Below, piece after piece: positions 45,058-54,240 of a DNA stretch of 64,000 nt; the stretch's first letter is position 1; each line of letters opens with the position of its first letter. A program made the position numbers and the translations under genes. The DNA is from Novosphingobium malaysiense. Its GTDB lineage: Bacteria; Pseudomonadota; Alphaproteobacteria; Sphingomonadales; Sphingomonadaceae. The notes under the pieces are model-generated. The model saw only the letters and a program-made list of their open reading frames with translations. It was not told the origin of the DNA and searched no databases. The DNA is taken from positions 372,001 through 436,000 of the forward strand of contig NZ_JTDI01000001.1 in NCBI RefSeq assembly GCF_000802225.1, in the 5' to 3' direction.

Positions 45058-45923
45058 GCGGCCCTCCTGCGGTAGATGGTCGGCCCGACCAGCTGAAAGT
45101 CGTTGCCGGCCGGACCGGTCACGCGTTCCGAATGGCCGATGTACAGAAACCCGTTGGGCACGAGCGCGTCGCTGAACCGCTTCACCAACCGTTCCTTGGT
45201 CGGGTTATCGAAATATATCATGACGTTGCGACAGAAGATCGCATCGAACTTGCCCTTGATCGGCCACTCGCCGTGCAGGTTGAGCAGGCGGAAGCGGACG
45301 ATCGCCCGCATGGCATCGGCCATTACAGACTGGTCGCCTTTCTCGCTGGTCCAGGCACGCCGCAGATCTTCGGGCACCGGCTTGAGGTCCTTGGTGGGAT
45401 AGGTGGCTTCCTCGGCGCGCTTGATGGCGTGCGGGGCAATATCGGTGGCCAGGATGCGCAAGTCGCCGCGTCCGATGTTCAGCCCTGCAGAACGGTCTGC
45501 GCCCAGCAGGGTCATGACCAGCGACCAGGTCTCCTCGCCGCTGGAACAGCCTGCAGACCACACGCGCACCGGCTGGCGATTGCGCAGCTTCTCGATCAGG
45601 CGCGGGCGCACTTCATTGCCGAGGTGTTCGAAGTGATGCGCCTCGCGGTAGAAGAACGTGTGGTTGGTGGTGAGCGCCGCCACGGCCTTGTTGAGTTCGG
45701 CCGGATCGTTGCCGATCAGTTCGATGTACTTGGAAAAGGTGACGCTGTTCGCCGCACGCACCAGCGGCGCGAGCCGCGAGTAGACCAGCATAGCCTTGCC
45801 CTGAGGCAATACGATGCCTGCAGCGCCGTAGATGATCTTCGCGATCTGCGCGAAGTCCGCGGCACTGTAGATATCCGGGCTGACGCCAGGAATCGTATCG
45901 GTCGGGGCGGTCAGCGCGTTCAC
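45054..45923 (-). CDS. cheR: Chemotaxis methyltransferase CheR
   Basis: CheR methylates glutamates on chemoreceptors with SAM. This 289-aa protein has an N-terminal helical domain (TNHTFFYREAHHF at its end) and the SAM-binding domain with SAGCSSGEETWSL, ILATDIAP and IFCRNVMIYF. It overlaps cheA upstream and cheB downstream by four bases each, so the three are translationally coupled. Confidence 0.95.
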   Translation of the reverse strand: MNALTAPTDTIPGVSPDIYSAADFAQIAKIIYGAAGIVLPQGKAMLVYSRLAPLVRAANSVTFSKYIELIGNDPAELNKAVAALTTNHTFFYREAHHFEHLGNEVRPRLIEKLRNRQPVRVWSAGCSSGEETWSLVMTLLGADRSAGLNIGRGDLRILATDIAPHAIKRAEEATYPTKDLKPVPEDLRRAWTSEKGDQSVMADAMRAIVRFRLLNLHGEWPIKGKFDAIFCRNVMIYFDNPTKERLVKRFSDALVPNGFLYIGHSERVTGPAGNDFQLVGPTIYRRRAA

Positions 45924-48193
45924 GCAGCCTGCCTTTCATTGGAAGGCAGCGCGCAGGCGACGAGGCCATCGACATCGACGATGAGAGCGACACGGCCGTC
46001 GCCCAGGATCGTCGCGCCGGCGACGCCTTCGACCGAGCGGAAGTTGGTCGCCAGGCTCTTGATGACGAACTGGCGCTGGTCGCAGATGTCGTCGACCAGG
46101 AGCGCGGCCTGACCGGCGCTTTCGGTATCGACGACGATCAGCACGCCATCCCTGGGATCGGTGGCGCCTGTGGGCGCCCCCAATGCATCCTTGAGCGAGA
46201 TTATCGGAATGAAGCGACCACGCACGTTGAGCATGCGGCGGCTCGATCCCAGGCCGTGGATCTCGGCCTCGCCGGGGCGCAGGCTTTCCACCACATGCGC
46301 AAGCGGAACGACCAGCGTCTGGTCACCCACATCGACGATCATGCCATCGGAGATCGCCAGCGTCAGCGGCAGGGTCAGGATGAAGGCAGTGCCCTTGCCC
46401 GGCGTGCTGTCGATGGTGATGCGACCGCCGAGGTCCTTCACGTTCTGGCGGACGACGTCCATGCCGACGCCGCGACCGGAAATGTTCGAAACGACCTGCG
46501 CGGTGGAGAAGCCAGGCGCAAATATGAGGTTGTCGATTTCCTCGGCCGAGAGCTGAGCATCGGGACTGACGATGCCCTTCTCGATGGCCTTTCGAAGCAC
46601 AACCTCGCGATTGATGCCGGCGCCGTCATCGGAGATCGAGATGACGATGCGGCCCGAACGGTGCTCGGCAGACAGCGTGAGCGTGCCTTCCGGCGGCTTG
46701 CCGGCGGCGATTCGGTCTTCTGCGCTTTCGATGCCGTGATCGACGGCATTGCGGATGAGGTGCGTGAGCGGCTCGCCCAGGCGTTCGATGACCGTCTTGT
46801 CGAGCTCGGTGGTCTCACCGAAGACGTCGAGCTTCACGTGCTTTCCGGTCGAGGCGGCGAGATCGCGCAGGATCCGCGGAACGCGGCTGAAGACGCTGGC
46901 AATCGGCTGCGCTCGGATCGACATCGCACTTTCCTGGATGTCGCGCGTCAGGGTTTCGAGAAGGCTCAGTTCTTCTGTGGCCGTCACGCTGGCCCCATCG
47001 AGACGCTGCACCAGCATAGCCTGGGCGATCACGAGTTCGCCGACGAGGTCGATCAGTCGGTCGAGCTTGAACAGGTCGATACGGATCGACTGGCCACTGG
47101 TCGCGGCAGGGGCTCCCGAAGCCGGCCCGGCCGCCTTTTCAGGTGGAGCGGGCTTGTCCGCAGTTACAGCCTTATCGGCGGCAGCCGATTTCACCTCGGC
47201 AACTGGCGCCGGCGCCTCGGGCGCCTTTTCGGGCGCCGGTGCGGGAGACGCCGCGGCGGCAGGTTCAACGGCCGGCGCCGGGTTGATGGCGATCGGCTCC
47301 GGCTTGGGCGCCGGTGCGGCCTCGACGATCTGCACGGCGGGAATTTCCACGTCGTCACCAATCGCCAGCGCACAATCGTCGCCGATAAAATCGAAGATGT
47401 CGCGCACAGCCTCTTCGGACACGTCTGCCGGCATCGCGAATGTCCAGCCGAGATAGCCCTGCGAAACATCGAAAGCGTCGAGCGGGGGAACCTGGCTGAC
47501 GTCGCAGATGGCGCACTCGCCGCCCAGCTCGGCCATGTCACGCAACATGAGCAGCGGCTCGGAACCATTGCGCATGGCGCCGGCGCGCGGTCGCAGATGG
47601 ACCTTCCAGCGCTTGTCCTCTGCCGCCGATGCCTCGGCGGCTGGAGCTTCGGCGGCCTGGGGAGCGGGCGCCTCAAAGCCCGCGGTCAGATCGTCGAGCA
47701 ACGCATCGAGATCGAGATCGTCGCCGGCGCCTTCCGAAGCCTCAGCCTCCGGCGCAGGCTCCGGTGTCGGCTCGGGTTCGGGCGCCGTTTCCGGAGCCGC
47801 GGCGGCACCGCCGCCGTTGGCTGCCATCGCGCTTTCCATCTCGGAAATCAGCGCCGCATCGGCCGGCGCATCGCCGCCTTCGCGGGCTGCTTCGACATGG
47901 TCGGAAAGGGTATCAAGCGCGCGCAGCAGCAAGTCGACGAGTTGGCTCTCGATCGCGACGAGACCCTCGCGCACGTCGGACAGCAGGGTCTCGAACGTGT
48001 GCGTATAGCCCTGTAGCGCCGTATACCCGAATGCACCGGCACCGCCCTTGATCGAGTGGACCGCGCGAAAGACCGCGTTAACCGTATCCGAATCATGCGT
48101 GCCGGCATGGCAGGCCGCCAGTCCCGATTCGGCCGCGGCGAGCGATTCCTCGCATTCGGCAAAGAATATCTGCTGGATTTCTTCGGGGCTCAT
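45920..48193 (-). CDS. cheA: Chemotaxis histidine kinase CheA
   Basis: CheA is the kinase that passes receptor signals to CheY and CheB. This 757-aa protein has the P1 domain with phospho-accepting H46 (FRAVHSIKGG), a long linker and middle region rich in Ala, Pro and Glu (about 125-330), the P3 dimerisation helices (SIRIDLFKLDRLIDLVGELVIAQ), the P4 ATPase with N-box HLIRNAVDHGIE and GxG boxes, and the CheW-like P5 domain at the end. The middle region contains one further folded stretch (about 195-285) that may be a receiver-binding P2. It overlaps the STAS gene and cheR by four bases each. Confidence 0.96.
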   Translation of the reverse strand: MSPEEIQQIFFAECEESLAAAESGLAACHAGTHDSDTVNAVFRAVHSIKGGAGAFGYTALQGYTHTFETLLSDVREGLVAIESQLVDLLLRALDTLSDHVEAAREGGDAPADAALISEMESAMAANGGGAAAAPETAPEPEPTPEPAPEAEASEGAGDDLDLDALLDDLTAGFEAPAPQAAEAPAAEASAAEDKRWKVHLRPRAGAMRNGSEPLLMLRDMAELGGECAICDVSQVPPLDAFDVSQGYLGWTFAMPADVSEEAVRDIFDFIGDDCALAIGDDVEIPAVQIVEAAPAPKPEPIAINPAPAVEPAAAASPAPAPEKAPEAPAPVAEVKSAAADKAVTADKPAPPEKAAGPASGAPAATSGQSIRIDLFKLDRLIDLVGELVIAQAMLVQRLDGASVTATEELSLLETLTRDIQESAMSIRAQPIASVFSRVPRILRDLAASTGKHVKLDVFGETTELDKTVIERLGEPLTHLIRNAVDHGIESAEDRIAAGKPPEGTLTLSAEHRSGRIVISISDDGAGINREVVLRKAIEKGIVSPDAQLSAEEIDNLIFAPGFSTAQVVSNISGRGVGMDVVRQNVKDLGGRITIDSTPGKGTAFILTLPLTLAISDGMIVDVGDQTLVVPLAHVVESLRPGEAEIHGLGSSRRMLNVRGRFIPIISLKDALGAPTGATDPRDGVLIVVDTESAGQAALLVDDICDQRQFVIKSLATNFRSVEGVAGATILGDGRVALIVDVDGLVACALPSNERQAA

Positions 48194-48453
48194 AGTTCGC
48201 TCTCTTCGAACAGTTCGGCGGTCAGCCCGGTCAGGCGGGCGGCATCTTCAAGTGCCGGCGACGGCGTGATTTGCGCACCGTCGCCGCTGCGCCGCGCGGA
48301 GACGAGAAGCTGCAGTACAGCCTGGCCCACGTGCTCGACCGCGCTGGCGTCGATGCGGATGGCGCCACTACCCAGCGCGGCAACGAGCTCCGGCCAGACC
48401 ACTTCTGCCGCGGCCCGGTCGCAACGCGCTGGCAAGGTAATGCTGTTCATCAT
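48190..48453 (-). CDS. STAS-domain protein, first gene of the che operon
   Basis: This 87-aa protein has the size and strand-helix pattern of a STAS domain (AIRIDASAVEHVGQAVLQLLVSARRSGDGAQI), as in anti-anti-sigma factors and in small STAS proteins that open alphaproteobacterial che operons. The residue after the usual DxS position reads DASAVEHVG; whether it can be phosphorylated is unclear. Its stop overlaps the cheA start (ATGA). Two adjacent ATG codons (48453, 48450) could both start it. The partner is unknown. Confidence 0.75.
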   Translation of the reverse strand: MMNSITLPARCDRAAAEVVWPELVAALGSGAIRIDASAVEHVGQAVLQLLVSARRSGDGAQITPSPALEDAARLTGLTAELFEESEL

Positions 48454-48797
48454 TGTCCCCCATTTCTCCGGTCTAGGTTAACGGCCGGCAGTTCCTGCTC
48501 GGTATCAAGCCCCATCCGGAATTTCCCTCGTGCGCATGCAATACTTTCCCGCTTGAGGCTCCCCGGGGCTGAAATCCGTAAAAAGTGAAGCACTTAACCA
48601 TCCTCTTTCGGCCGGATCGACTGGTCGCCCCGGATTGCCGGCGCGGGTGAACAGTGCAGTGTTAGAAGAAACCGTGCGAACGTGACGTTTGCCCGAAACT
48701 CAGGCGAAGTGCGTAGTGTGGTTAAGGAATTTCATCGGACCTTTAGCGGTATGTCGTAATCACGAAGCGATTAGAGATAACAGAAGGTCCCAATCCC
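48454..48797. other. Divergent che promoter region with three TTAACC motifs
   Basis: This 344-bp gap separates the leftward che operon from the rightward CheB paralogue. TTAACC occurs at 48476-48481 (minus strand), 48594-48599 (plus, extended to TTAACCAT through 48601) and 48720-48725 (minus strand). TTAACCAT is the half-site reported for the cell-cycle regulator CtrA across alphaproteobacteria. No convincing sigma-28 or sigma-54 promoter was seen. Confidence 0.5.
48594..48601 (+). promoter_or_regulatory. Candidate CtrA half-site
   Basis: TTAACCAT is an exact match to the 8-base CtrA half-site known from comparative work on alphaproteobacteria. It lies between the divergent STAS-cheA operon and the CheB paralogue, with two further TTAACC copies 118 bp and 126 bp to either side. 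Function is inferred. Confidence 0.45.
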
Positions 48798-49859
48798 ATG
48801 CATGACGCCCGCGTTCTGGTAGTCGACGATTCGGCGGCAATGCGCGCCCTGTTCTGCGACGTGCTCGAGCAGACCAAGAACGTCCTTGTCGTCGGCACTG
48901 CAGCCAACGCGGACGAAGCACGCGACCAAATCGCCGAACTGCGCCCCAATGTCGTCACTCTCGACGTCGAAATGCCCGGCATGAGCGGAATCGAATTTCT
49001 CGAGGAAATCATGAACACCAATCCGCTGCCGGTGGTCATGCTCTCGAGCCTTACGCAAAGCGGCACGGAAACGTCGCTCAAGGCCTTCGAACTGGGCGCT
49101 GTCGAATGTTTTCCCAAGCCGCTCAAGGCAACGCCGGAGCAGTTCCAGAAAACGGTGGGCAAGCTCGGCAAGATCGTGCTTGCCGCTGCCAATTCGAACT
49201 TGCGCGAAAAGCCCCGCCCCCGCGCCGCGAAGGCCGAAGGCGATGCCGGTCCCGACTATTCCCCCAACGGCAAGATCGCTGCCTTCAGCACCTCGATGGG
49301 CGGCGTCGACGCGCTGACCGAAGTGCTGGGCCACTATCCCAAGAACTGCCCGCCCACGGTCATCGTCCTGCAGACCGAACCGGCGCTGGCCGAAATGTTC
49401 ATCGCGCGCGCCGACAAGGAATGCGCCTGCTCGGTCAAGGCCGCCGCCGATGGCGCCGAGTTGAGCGCCGGCACCGTCCACATCGTGTTCGATCCCAACA
49501 AGCACGTGATCGTCGAACCCGGAATTCCCGCCAAACTGCGCATGGTCGAACGCGAACCCGTGGAAGGGTTCCGCCCTTCTGCGACGCTGCTGTTCGGCTC
49601 GTTGTCTCGGGCCGGAATGGCCACCATCGGCTCGGTCCTGACGGGCATGGGCGAAGATGGCGCAAAGGGCCTGAAGCTGTTGAAGGCCGCGGGCTTCCGC
49701 ACGCTGGCGCAGGACCGCACCACCGCAACCGTGCCGCAGGCTCCGGCAGCGGCCGTCGAAGCCGGCGCAGTCGATGCCGAACTCAAGCTCGAGGATCTGG
49801 CCGCCGATGTGCTGGCCAACTGCGGCACTGCCGCCGTTGCCGAGGCCGTCGCCTCCTGA
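48798..49859 (+). CDS. CheB-like protein with degenerate methylesterase site
   Basis: This 353-aa protein has the CheB layout, a receiver domain with phospho-acceptor D56 (VTLDVEMPG) and a methylesterase-fold domain, but the active site is altered. The nucleophile loop reads STSMGG instead of GSSTGG (serine S166 kept), the catalytic histidine is replaced by Q192 (VLQTEP where CheB has VQHVNP), and the late TVFGMP motif is lost (ATVPQAP). D287 in GMGEDG remains. It is divergent from the che operon, whose CheB is intact. It is probably a phosphorylation sink or binding protein and not an esterase. AGAAGG precedes the ATG. A bidirectional terminator follows. Confidence 0.88.
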   Translation: MHDARVLVVDDSAAMRALFCDVLEQTKNVLVVGTAANADEARDQIAELRPNVVTLDVEMPGMSGIEFLEEIMNTNPLPVVMLSSLTQSGTETSLKAFELGAVECFPKPLKATPEQFQKTVGKLGKIVLAAANSNLREKPRPRAAKAEGDAGPDYSPNGKIAAFSTSMGGVDALTEVLGHYPKNCPPTVIVLQTEPALAEMFIARADKECACSVKAAADGAELSAGTVHIVFDPNKHVIVEPGIPAKLRMVEREPVEGFRPSATLLFGSLSRAGMATIGSVLTGMGEDGAKGLKLLKAAGFRTLAQDRTTATVPQAPAAAVEAGAVDAELKLEDLAADVLANCGTAAVAEAVAS

Positions 49860-49883
49860 CCGTACCCAGCCGCACCCGTTACC

Positions 49884-49925
49884 GAAAACGCTGCGTCCGG
49901 CCATGCCGGGCGCAGCGTTTTCATT
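49884..49925. terminator. Bidirectional terminator between convergent genes
   Basis: GAAAACGCTGCG (49884-49895) and CGCAGCGTTTTC (49911-49922) form a perfect 12-bp stem, with CCGGC/GCCGG pairing further inside. The A-run at the left base and T-run at the right base let it work for both the CheB paralogue and the leftward exporter gene. Confidence 0.9.
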
Positions 49926-49982
49926 TCGCAGGGGATGATTGCCCGGTCCGCGAGGCCTTTTTCGCGTCCGGGGAAAGGTCGG

Positions 49983-51554
49983 TCAGTGACCCGCCGCCGG
50001 CTTCACGTTCTTTGGCGGCCGCGGTGCCAGCCAGATCGTCGTAGCTGCAAGGAACAGCGCAACGGCCGCCAGCGCGAAGAGGTGCGTAGTGCCTTGCGCC
50101 ATGCCCTGCCTCGCCACCATCTGCGCAATCGCGGCCCGCGCCTGCTCCGCCGACATGCCCACGGACTGCAAGGCCGATGAGACGGCATCGGCACCGTTGA
50201 GCGTACCGGCCATTTCCGCTGCGTCGGCCCGGCCCATGTTGCTCCAGAGCGTCGTGACGATGGCCGTCGCGACCGCACCGGCCAGCGTCCGCCCGAAATT
50301 CGCGATACCGGCGGCGGACGCTGTTTCCTCGGGATCCACTGCGGCCAGGCTGATCGTCGTGAGAGGCACCATGAACATCGCCACGCCCATGCCCTGAAGC
50401 AGTTGCGGGTAGGAGAACTCCCAAAACGTCGAATCGGTCGACCACCACGTGCGGAAGATCGCGCAGACCCCGATCCAGGCAATGCCGATGAACACCAGCA
50501 GGCGAGGATCGTAGCGCTGCATCAACAGCGGCACCAGCGGCGACATGATCACCGCCAACACACCGGAGAAGGCCATGGCATAGCCGGCCTCCGTCGCGGT
50601 GTAGCCCATCGTGATCTGCAGGAACTGGGGGATCACGACCACGGACGAGAAATAGGTACCGAAGGCGATCATCAAGGCAATGACCGCCGCCGTGAAGCCG
50701 CGATGGCGAAACACCTTGAGATCGACGATGGGGTGATCTTCCGTGAGCTCCCAGATCAGGAACACGCAGAAGAAAAAGGCCGCGCTCGCTGCCAGCAGGA
50801 CGATGCGGGTCGAGCTGAACCAGTCCTCCTCGCGGCCGAGGTCCAGCATCATCTGGAACGAACCCACCCAGAGCACCAGCAGGACCAGGCCGACGAAATC
50901 GATCGGCAGCTTCACGGTCGGCGTCTCGACACCCCGAAGCAAGGCTACGATCGCGGTGAAGATGATCGCCACGATCGGCACGTTGATGAAGAATATCCAT
51001 TCCCACGACCAGTTGTCGCTGATGTAGCCGCCCAGGATCGGCCCGAAGATCGGTGCCGTGACCACCGTCATCGCCCACAGGGCCATGGCCTTTGCATGCA
51101 TGTCCTTGGGAAAGATGCGCAGCATCAGCGTCTGGGTAAGCGGCATCAGCGGGCCGCCGCAAAGGCCTTGCCCCAGACGGAACACGACAAGCATGTTCAA
51201 CGTCCCCGACAGACCGCAAAGCGCGGAGAACACGCCGAAGCCTGCCAACGAGAACAGGAAGGTACGCAAGGTGCCGAAGCGGCCGGCCAGCCATCCGGTC
51301 AGCGGCACGCAGATCGCTTCCGCCACGGCGTAGGAAGTGATCACCCAGGTCGCGCTCTGGGTCGACACCGCGAGCCCGCCCGCGATGTGCGGGATCGAGA
51401 CGTTGGCGATCGTCATGTCCAGCACGACGATGAAGTTCGCCATTGCCAGCACAAACCCGGCAAGGACCAGGCGCGCACCGTGGAAGGTGGTTGCGCCGTT
51501 ACCGTTGCCCGCGCCCTGCGCGGGAGCAGCTCCGGCTGTTCCCGAAGAGGCCAT
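49983..51554 (-). CDS. EmrB-type DHA2 exporter of a tripartite pump
   Basis: This 523-aa inner-membrane protein has 14 hydrophobic segments and the DHA2 motifs: VLDMTIANVSIPHIAGGL in helix 1, GWLAGRFGTLRTF (motif A) and GPILGGYISDNWSWEWIFFINVPI (motif C and following). It is the proton antiporter of a tripartite pump whose periplasmic adaptor (51554-52744) and outer-membrane channel (52737-54194) are encoded just upstream with overlapping ends. Such pumps expel hydrophobic toxins through both membranes. Expression is probably under the TetR protein at 54260. Confidence 0.92.
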   Translation of the reverse strand: MASSGTAGAAPAQGAGNGNGATTFHGARLVLAGFVLAMANFIVVLDMTIANVSIPHIAGGLAVSTQSATWVITSYAVAEAICVPLTGWLAGRFGTLRTFLFSLAGFGVFSALCGLSGTLNMLVVFRLGQGLCGGPLMPLTQTLMLRIFPKDMHAKAMALWAMTVVTAPIFGPILGGYISDNWSWEWIFFINVPIVAIIFTAIVALLRGVETPTVKLPIDFVGLVLLVLWVGSFQMMLDLGREEDWFSSTRIVLLAASAAFFFCVFLIWELTEDHPIVDLKVFRHRGFTAAVIALMIAFGTYFSSVVVIPQFLQITMGYTATEAGYAMAFSGVLAVIMSPLVPLLMQRYDPRLLVFIGIAWIGVCAIFRTWWSTDSTFWEFSYPQLLQGMGVAMFMVPLTTISLAAVDPEETASAAGIANFGRTLAGAVATAIVTTLWSNMGRADAAEMAGTLNGADAVSSALQSVGMSAEQARAAIAQMVARQGMAQGTTHLFALAAVALFLAATTIWLAPRPPKNVKPAAGH

Positions 51555-52744
51555 CAGTTCTTGCTCGTAAGGTCGATCGTGGCTTCCATCGACAGGCCGA
51601 TTCGCAGCGGATGCTTGTTCAGTTCCTTGGGATCGAGCTCGATCCGCACCGGCAGGCGCTGCACGACCTTGATCCAGTTACCGGTCGCGTTCTGCGCCGG
51701 GATCAGCGAGAAGGCCGCTCCCGTACCACCGGCAAAGCCGACAACCTTGCCGTGGAAGACGACGTCATCGCCATAGAAGTCAGAGATAACGGTCGCCGTC
51801 TGGCCGCTGCGCACCTTGCCGAGTTCATCTTCCTTGAAGTTCGCATCGACATAGAGCCTCCCTACCGGCACGATGATCATCGCCGCCGTCCCATTTTCCA
51901 CCTTCTGGCCGACCTGGATCGTGCGCTTGGCGACGACTCCGTCGATCGGCGCACGGATCACCGTGCGTTTCAGGTCCAGCTCGGCCGCTGCGAGTCGGCT
52001 CTTGGCAAGAAGCACCTCGGGGGCAGTGGCGACGTCGGTTCCGCGCGTCAGCGCGCGCGCGGCCTCTTCCTGCCGGCGGGCGCTGTTTGCATCCGAACGG
52101 GCAGAGGCGAGCCCGGCCTTGGCTTCCTGCGCGGCTGCCCTGGCGGACGCCAGCGCTTCACGCGCCGCAGTCAGTTCCTCGGCAGAAACGGCTCCGCTGC
52201 CTTCAAGCGCGGCCCGGCGATCATAATCGGCCTTTGCCTTTGCCAGAGCCGCACGGGTTGATTCGACTTTGGCCTGGGCCGCGCCGATCTGCGTGGAACT
52301 GGCGTCGGCAGCGGCAGCCAGCGCCTTGTTGTTGGCGAGCGCCTGGCCGTACCGCCGCTTGGCATATTCCAGCCCGGCCTGAGCCTGGGCAAGCGCGATC
52401 TTCTGATCCGCATCGTCGAGCCGGAACAGGATCTGTCCGCGCCTTACCGGCTGGGTGTCGGTAACGTAGACTTCCGCCACCTTTCCGGACGTCAGCGGCG
52501 TTACCTCGGCCGTCTCGCCGGCGACATAGGCATTCTCGGTCGATACCGAACGGCTGCCGATGAACACCTCGTAGAGATAATAGAGCCCGGCAATCGCGAC
52601 CACCGCGATGGCGAGACCGATCAGCAAGGGCTGGCGCTTGTTCTTGTCGACGACGCTCCCGGATGACTTTCCTGTCTCGCTGGTTTCGGCGTTATGCGCA
52701 TCATCGGGGGCGCCGGCAGGCTGATCCTGCACGTCTTCACTCAT
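51554..52744 (-). CDS. EmrA/HlyD-type membrane-fusion protein
   Basis: This 396-aa periplasmic adaptor has a cytoplasmic N-terminus, one membrane anchor (about 39-60), a lipoyl half (AEVTPLTSGKVAEVYV), a long alpha-helical hairpin rich in Ala (about 110-240) and the second lipoyl half plus beta-barrel (TVIRAPIDGVVAKRTI). It bridges the DHA2 transporter and the outer-membrane factor. I use the ATG at 52744, which overlaps the channel gene by eight bases; a longer frame upstream lacks similarity. Its last base is shared with the transporter start. Confidence 0.92.
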   Translation of the reverse strand: MSEDVQDQPAGAPDDAHNAETSETGKSSGSVVDKNKRQPLLIGLAIAVVAIAGLYYLYEVFIGSRSVSTENAYVAGETAEVTPLTSGKVAEVYVTDTQPVRRGQILFRLDDADQKIALAQAQAGLEYAKRRYGQALANNKALAAAADASSTQIGAAQAKVESTRAALAKAKADYDRRAALEGSGAVSAEELTAAREALASARAAAQEAKAGLASARSDANSARRQEEAARALTRGTDVATAPEVLLAKSRLAAAELDLKRTVIRAPIDGVVAKRTIQVGQKVENGTAAMIIVPVGRLYVDANFKEDELGKVRSGQTATVISDFYGDDVVFHGKVVGFAGGTGAAFSLIPAQNATGNWIKVVQRLPVRIELDPKELNKHPLRIGLSMEATIDLTSKN

Positions 52745-54194
52745 TGTCGGGAGCCTTTTCATTGGAATTGTCTGCGAACCCGCCGCCCAGCGCGCGCTTG
52801 AGAGCGACTTCGCTGGCGAGGGTGCGGAAATGGGCATCGACCTCCGCCTCGCGCGCCTGCAGTGCGGCGGTCTGGGCATCGAGTGCCTCGAGATAGCTCG
52901 ACAGGCCAGCGCGATAGCGCTTCATCGCGAGATCGAAGGCCGCGCCGGACGTCGAGGCGGCCTCGACCGCCTCCTGCTCCTGCACGGCGGCGGCCTCTTG
53001 GCTGGCCAGCGCATCGGCAACGTCCTGAAGCGCTCCGGCGACCGTAGCGTTGTAATCGGCCACTGCCGCATCATAGGCGCCGCGGGCCTGGGTGAAGTTG
53101 CCCTTGAGCCGCCCGCCCTGGAATATCGGCAGGGTCAGCGCCGCACCGGCATTCCCGTAGGTCGATCCGCTGTCGACGAGGTTGGAAATCCCCAGCGACG
53201 TCATCCCGATCAGGCCGCGCAGCGAAATGTCGGGCATGAACTGCGCCCGCGCGACGTCGATCCGCGCTGCTGCCGCTTCGGCACGCAAACGGGCCGCGAC
53301 GATGTCTGGACGGCGACCGGCAAGCGCGATGCCCGCTTCGGCCGGAATACCGGTCCCGGGCACGGATGCCGGCGCCGGGGGATTGATGGCGAGGCCACGG
53401 TCGGGCCCTGCCCCGAGGAGGGCTGCGATGGCATGGCGGCGCAGCGCGATCTGTTCTTCGTTTGCGGAAACGGCCGCCCGAGCGGACGCCGCAGCGGCCT
53501 GAGCCCGGCGCAGCGGCGTATTGTTCTCGAGTCCATGCTGCACGCGCTTGGCGAAAAGGTCGACCATCGCCGCGCGAGCCTCGCTGGCTTCGCCAAGCGC
53601 CTTCCCGCGCTCGATGAGGCGCGCGAGATCGAAATAGGACGAGACGACATTGCTCGACAGCATCAGCTCTGCCTGCCGTGCGTCGGCCATGGCCGCTTCG
53701 GCCTCCGATGTTGCAGCCGCGAGCGCCTTGCGGTTCTTGCCCCACAGATCGAGATTGAAGTCGCCCGAAAGCGCCAGCGTACCCGTGCTTTTCCAGCCAT
53801 GGGGCACGAAGGCCGATGGAATGCCCATGTTGTAGCTTTGCTTGGTCAGACCGCCGGATGCTTCCGCGCCGACCGAAGGGAGCGTGGCAGCACCGGCCAC
53901 CTGTGCGGCTCCGCGGGCTTGCCGGATACGGGCCTGCGCCAGGGCGACGCTGGGTGAACCTGCCAGGGCTTCCCCCACAAGGGCATCGAGCTGCGGATCG
54001 CCATAGACGGTCCACCAGTTGTCTGCCGGCCAGGTCCGCGCGGCGCCGTGGTCATGCAGCGACTGCGCCGAAGCCAGCGCCCCGGGCGCAGTCATTTTGG
54101 GACGAGGGCCGAGGTCAGGTGCAGCGCAAGCGGAAAGTGAAAGCGCGCTCGCCAGCATCACTGCGGCGACTCGCGGACGATTACGTGTACTCAT
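52737..54194 (-). CDS. Outer-membrane factor lipoprotein (NodT/OprM type)
   Basis: This 485-aa outer-membrane channel protein is the first gene of the pump operon. It starts with a lipoprotein signal (LASALSLSAC, lipidated C23) and has two internally related halves of long helices, the RND/NodT outer-membrane factor layout (WWTVYGDPQLDALVGEALAGSPSVALAQARIRQARGAAQ; NYNATVAGALQDVADAL). It forms the trimeric exit duct. The operator at 54186-54201 overlaps its own start codon region, so TetR binding would block it directly. Confidence 0.92.
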   Translation of the reverse strand: MSTRNRPRVAAVMLASALSLSACAAPDLGPRPKMTAPGALASAQSLHDHGAARTWPADNWWTVYGDPQLDALVGEALAGSPSVALAQARIRQARGAAQVAGAATLPSVGAEASGGLTKQSYNMGIPSAFVPHGWKSTGTLALSGDFNLDLWGKNRKALAAATSEAEAAMADARQAELMLSSNVVSSYFDLARLIERGKALGEASEARAAMVDLFAKRVQHGLENNTPLRRAQAAAASARAAVSANEEQIALRRHAIAALLGAGPDRGLAINPPAPASVPGTGIPAEAGIALAGRRPDIVAARLRAEAAAARIDVARAQFMPDISLRGLIGMTSLGISNLVDSGSTYGNAGAALTLPIFQGGRLKGNFTQARGAYDAAVADYNATVAGALQDVADALASQEAAAVQEQEAVEAASTSGAAFDLAMKRYRAGLSSYLEALDAQTAALQAREAEVDAHFRTLASEVALKRALGGGFADNSNEKAPDNE

Positions 54195-54201
54195 TGGTAC
54201 A
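54186..54201. promoter_or_regulatory. TetR-type operator near the pump gene start
   Basis: TGTACTCATTGGTACA has TGTAC/GTACA inverted arms and overlaps the first codons of the outer-membrane factor gene (start 54194, leftward). It matches the outer bases of the operator at 54241-54256, 55 bp away. Confidence 0.6.
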
Positions 54202-54240
54202 CTTTTATCGAGATGCCCATTGCAAGTGTCAACTGGAAAG

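Noticed and set aside
46256..48016. A 586-codon open frame opposite cheA
   Set aside because: Shadow frame with Arg/Gly-rich repeats that mirror the Ala/Pro/Glu linker of CheA.
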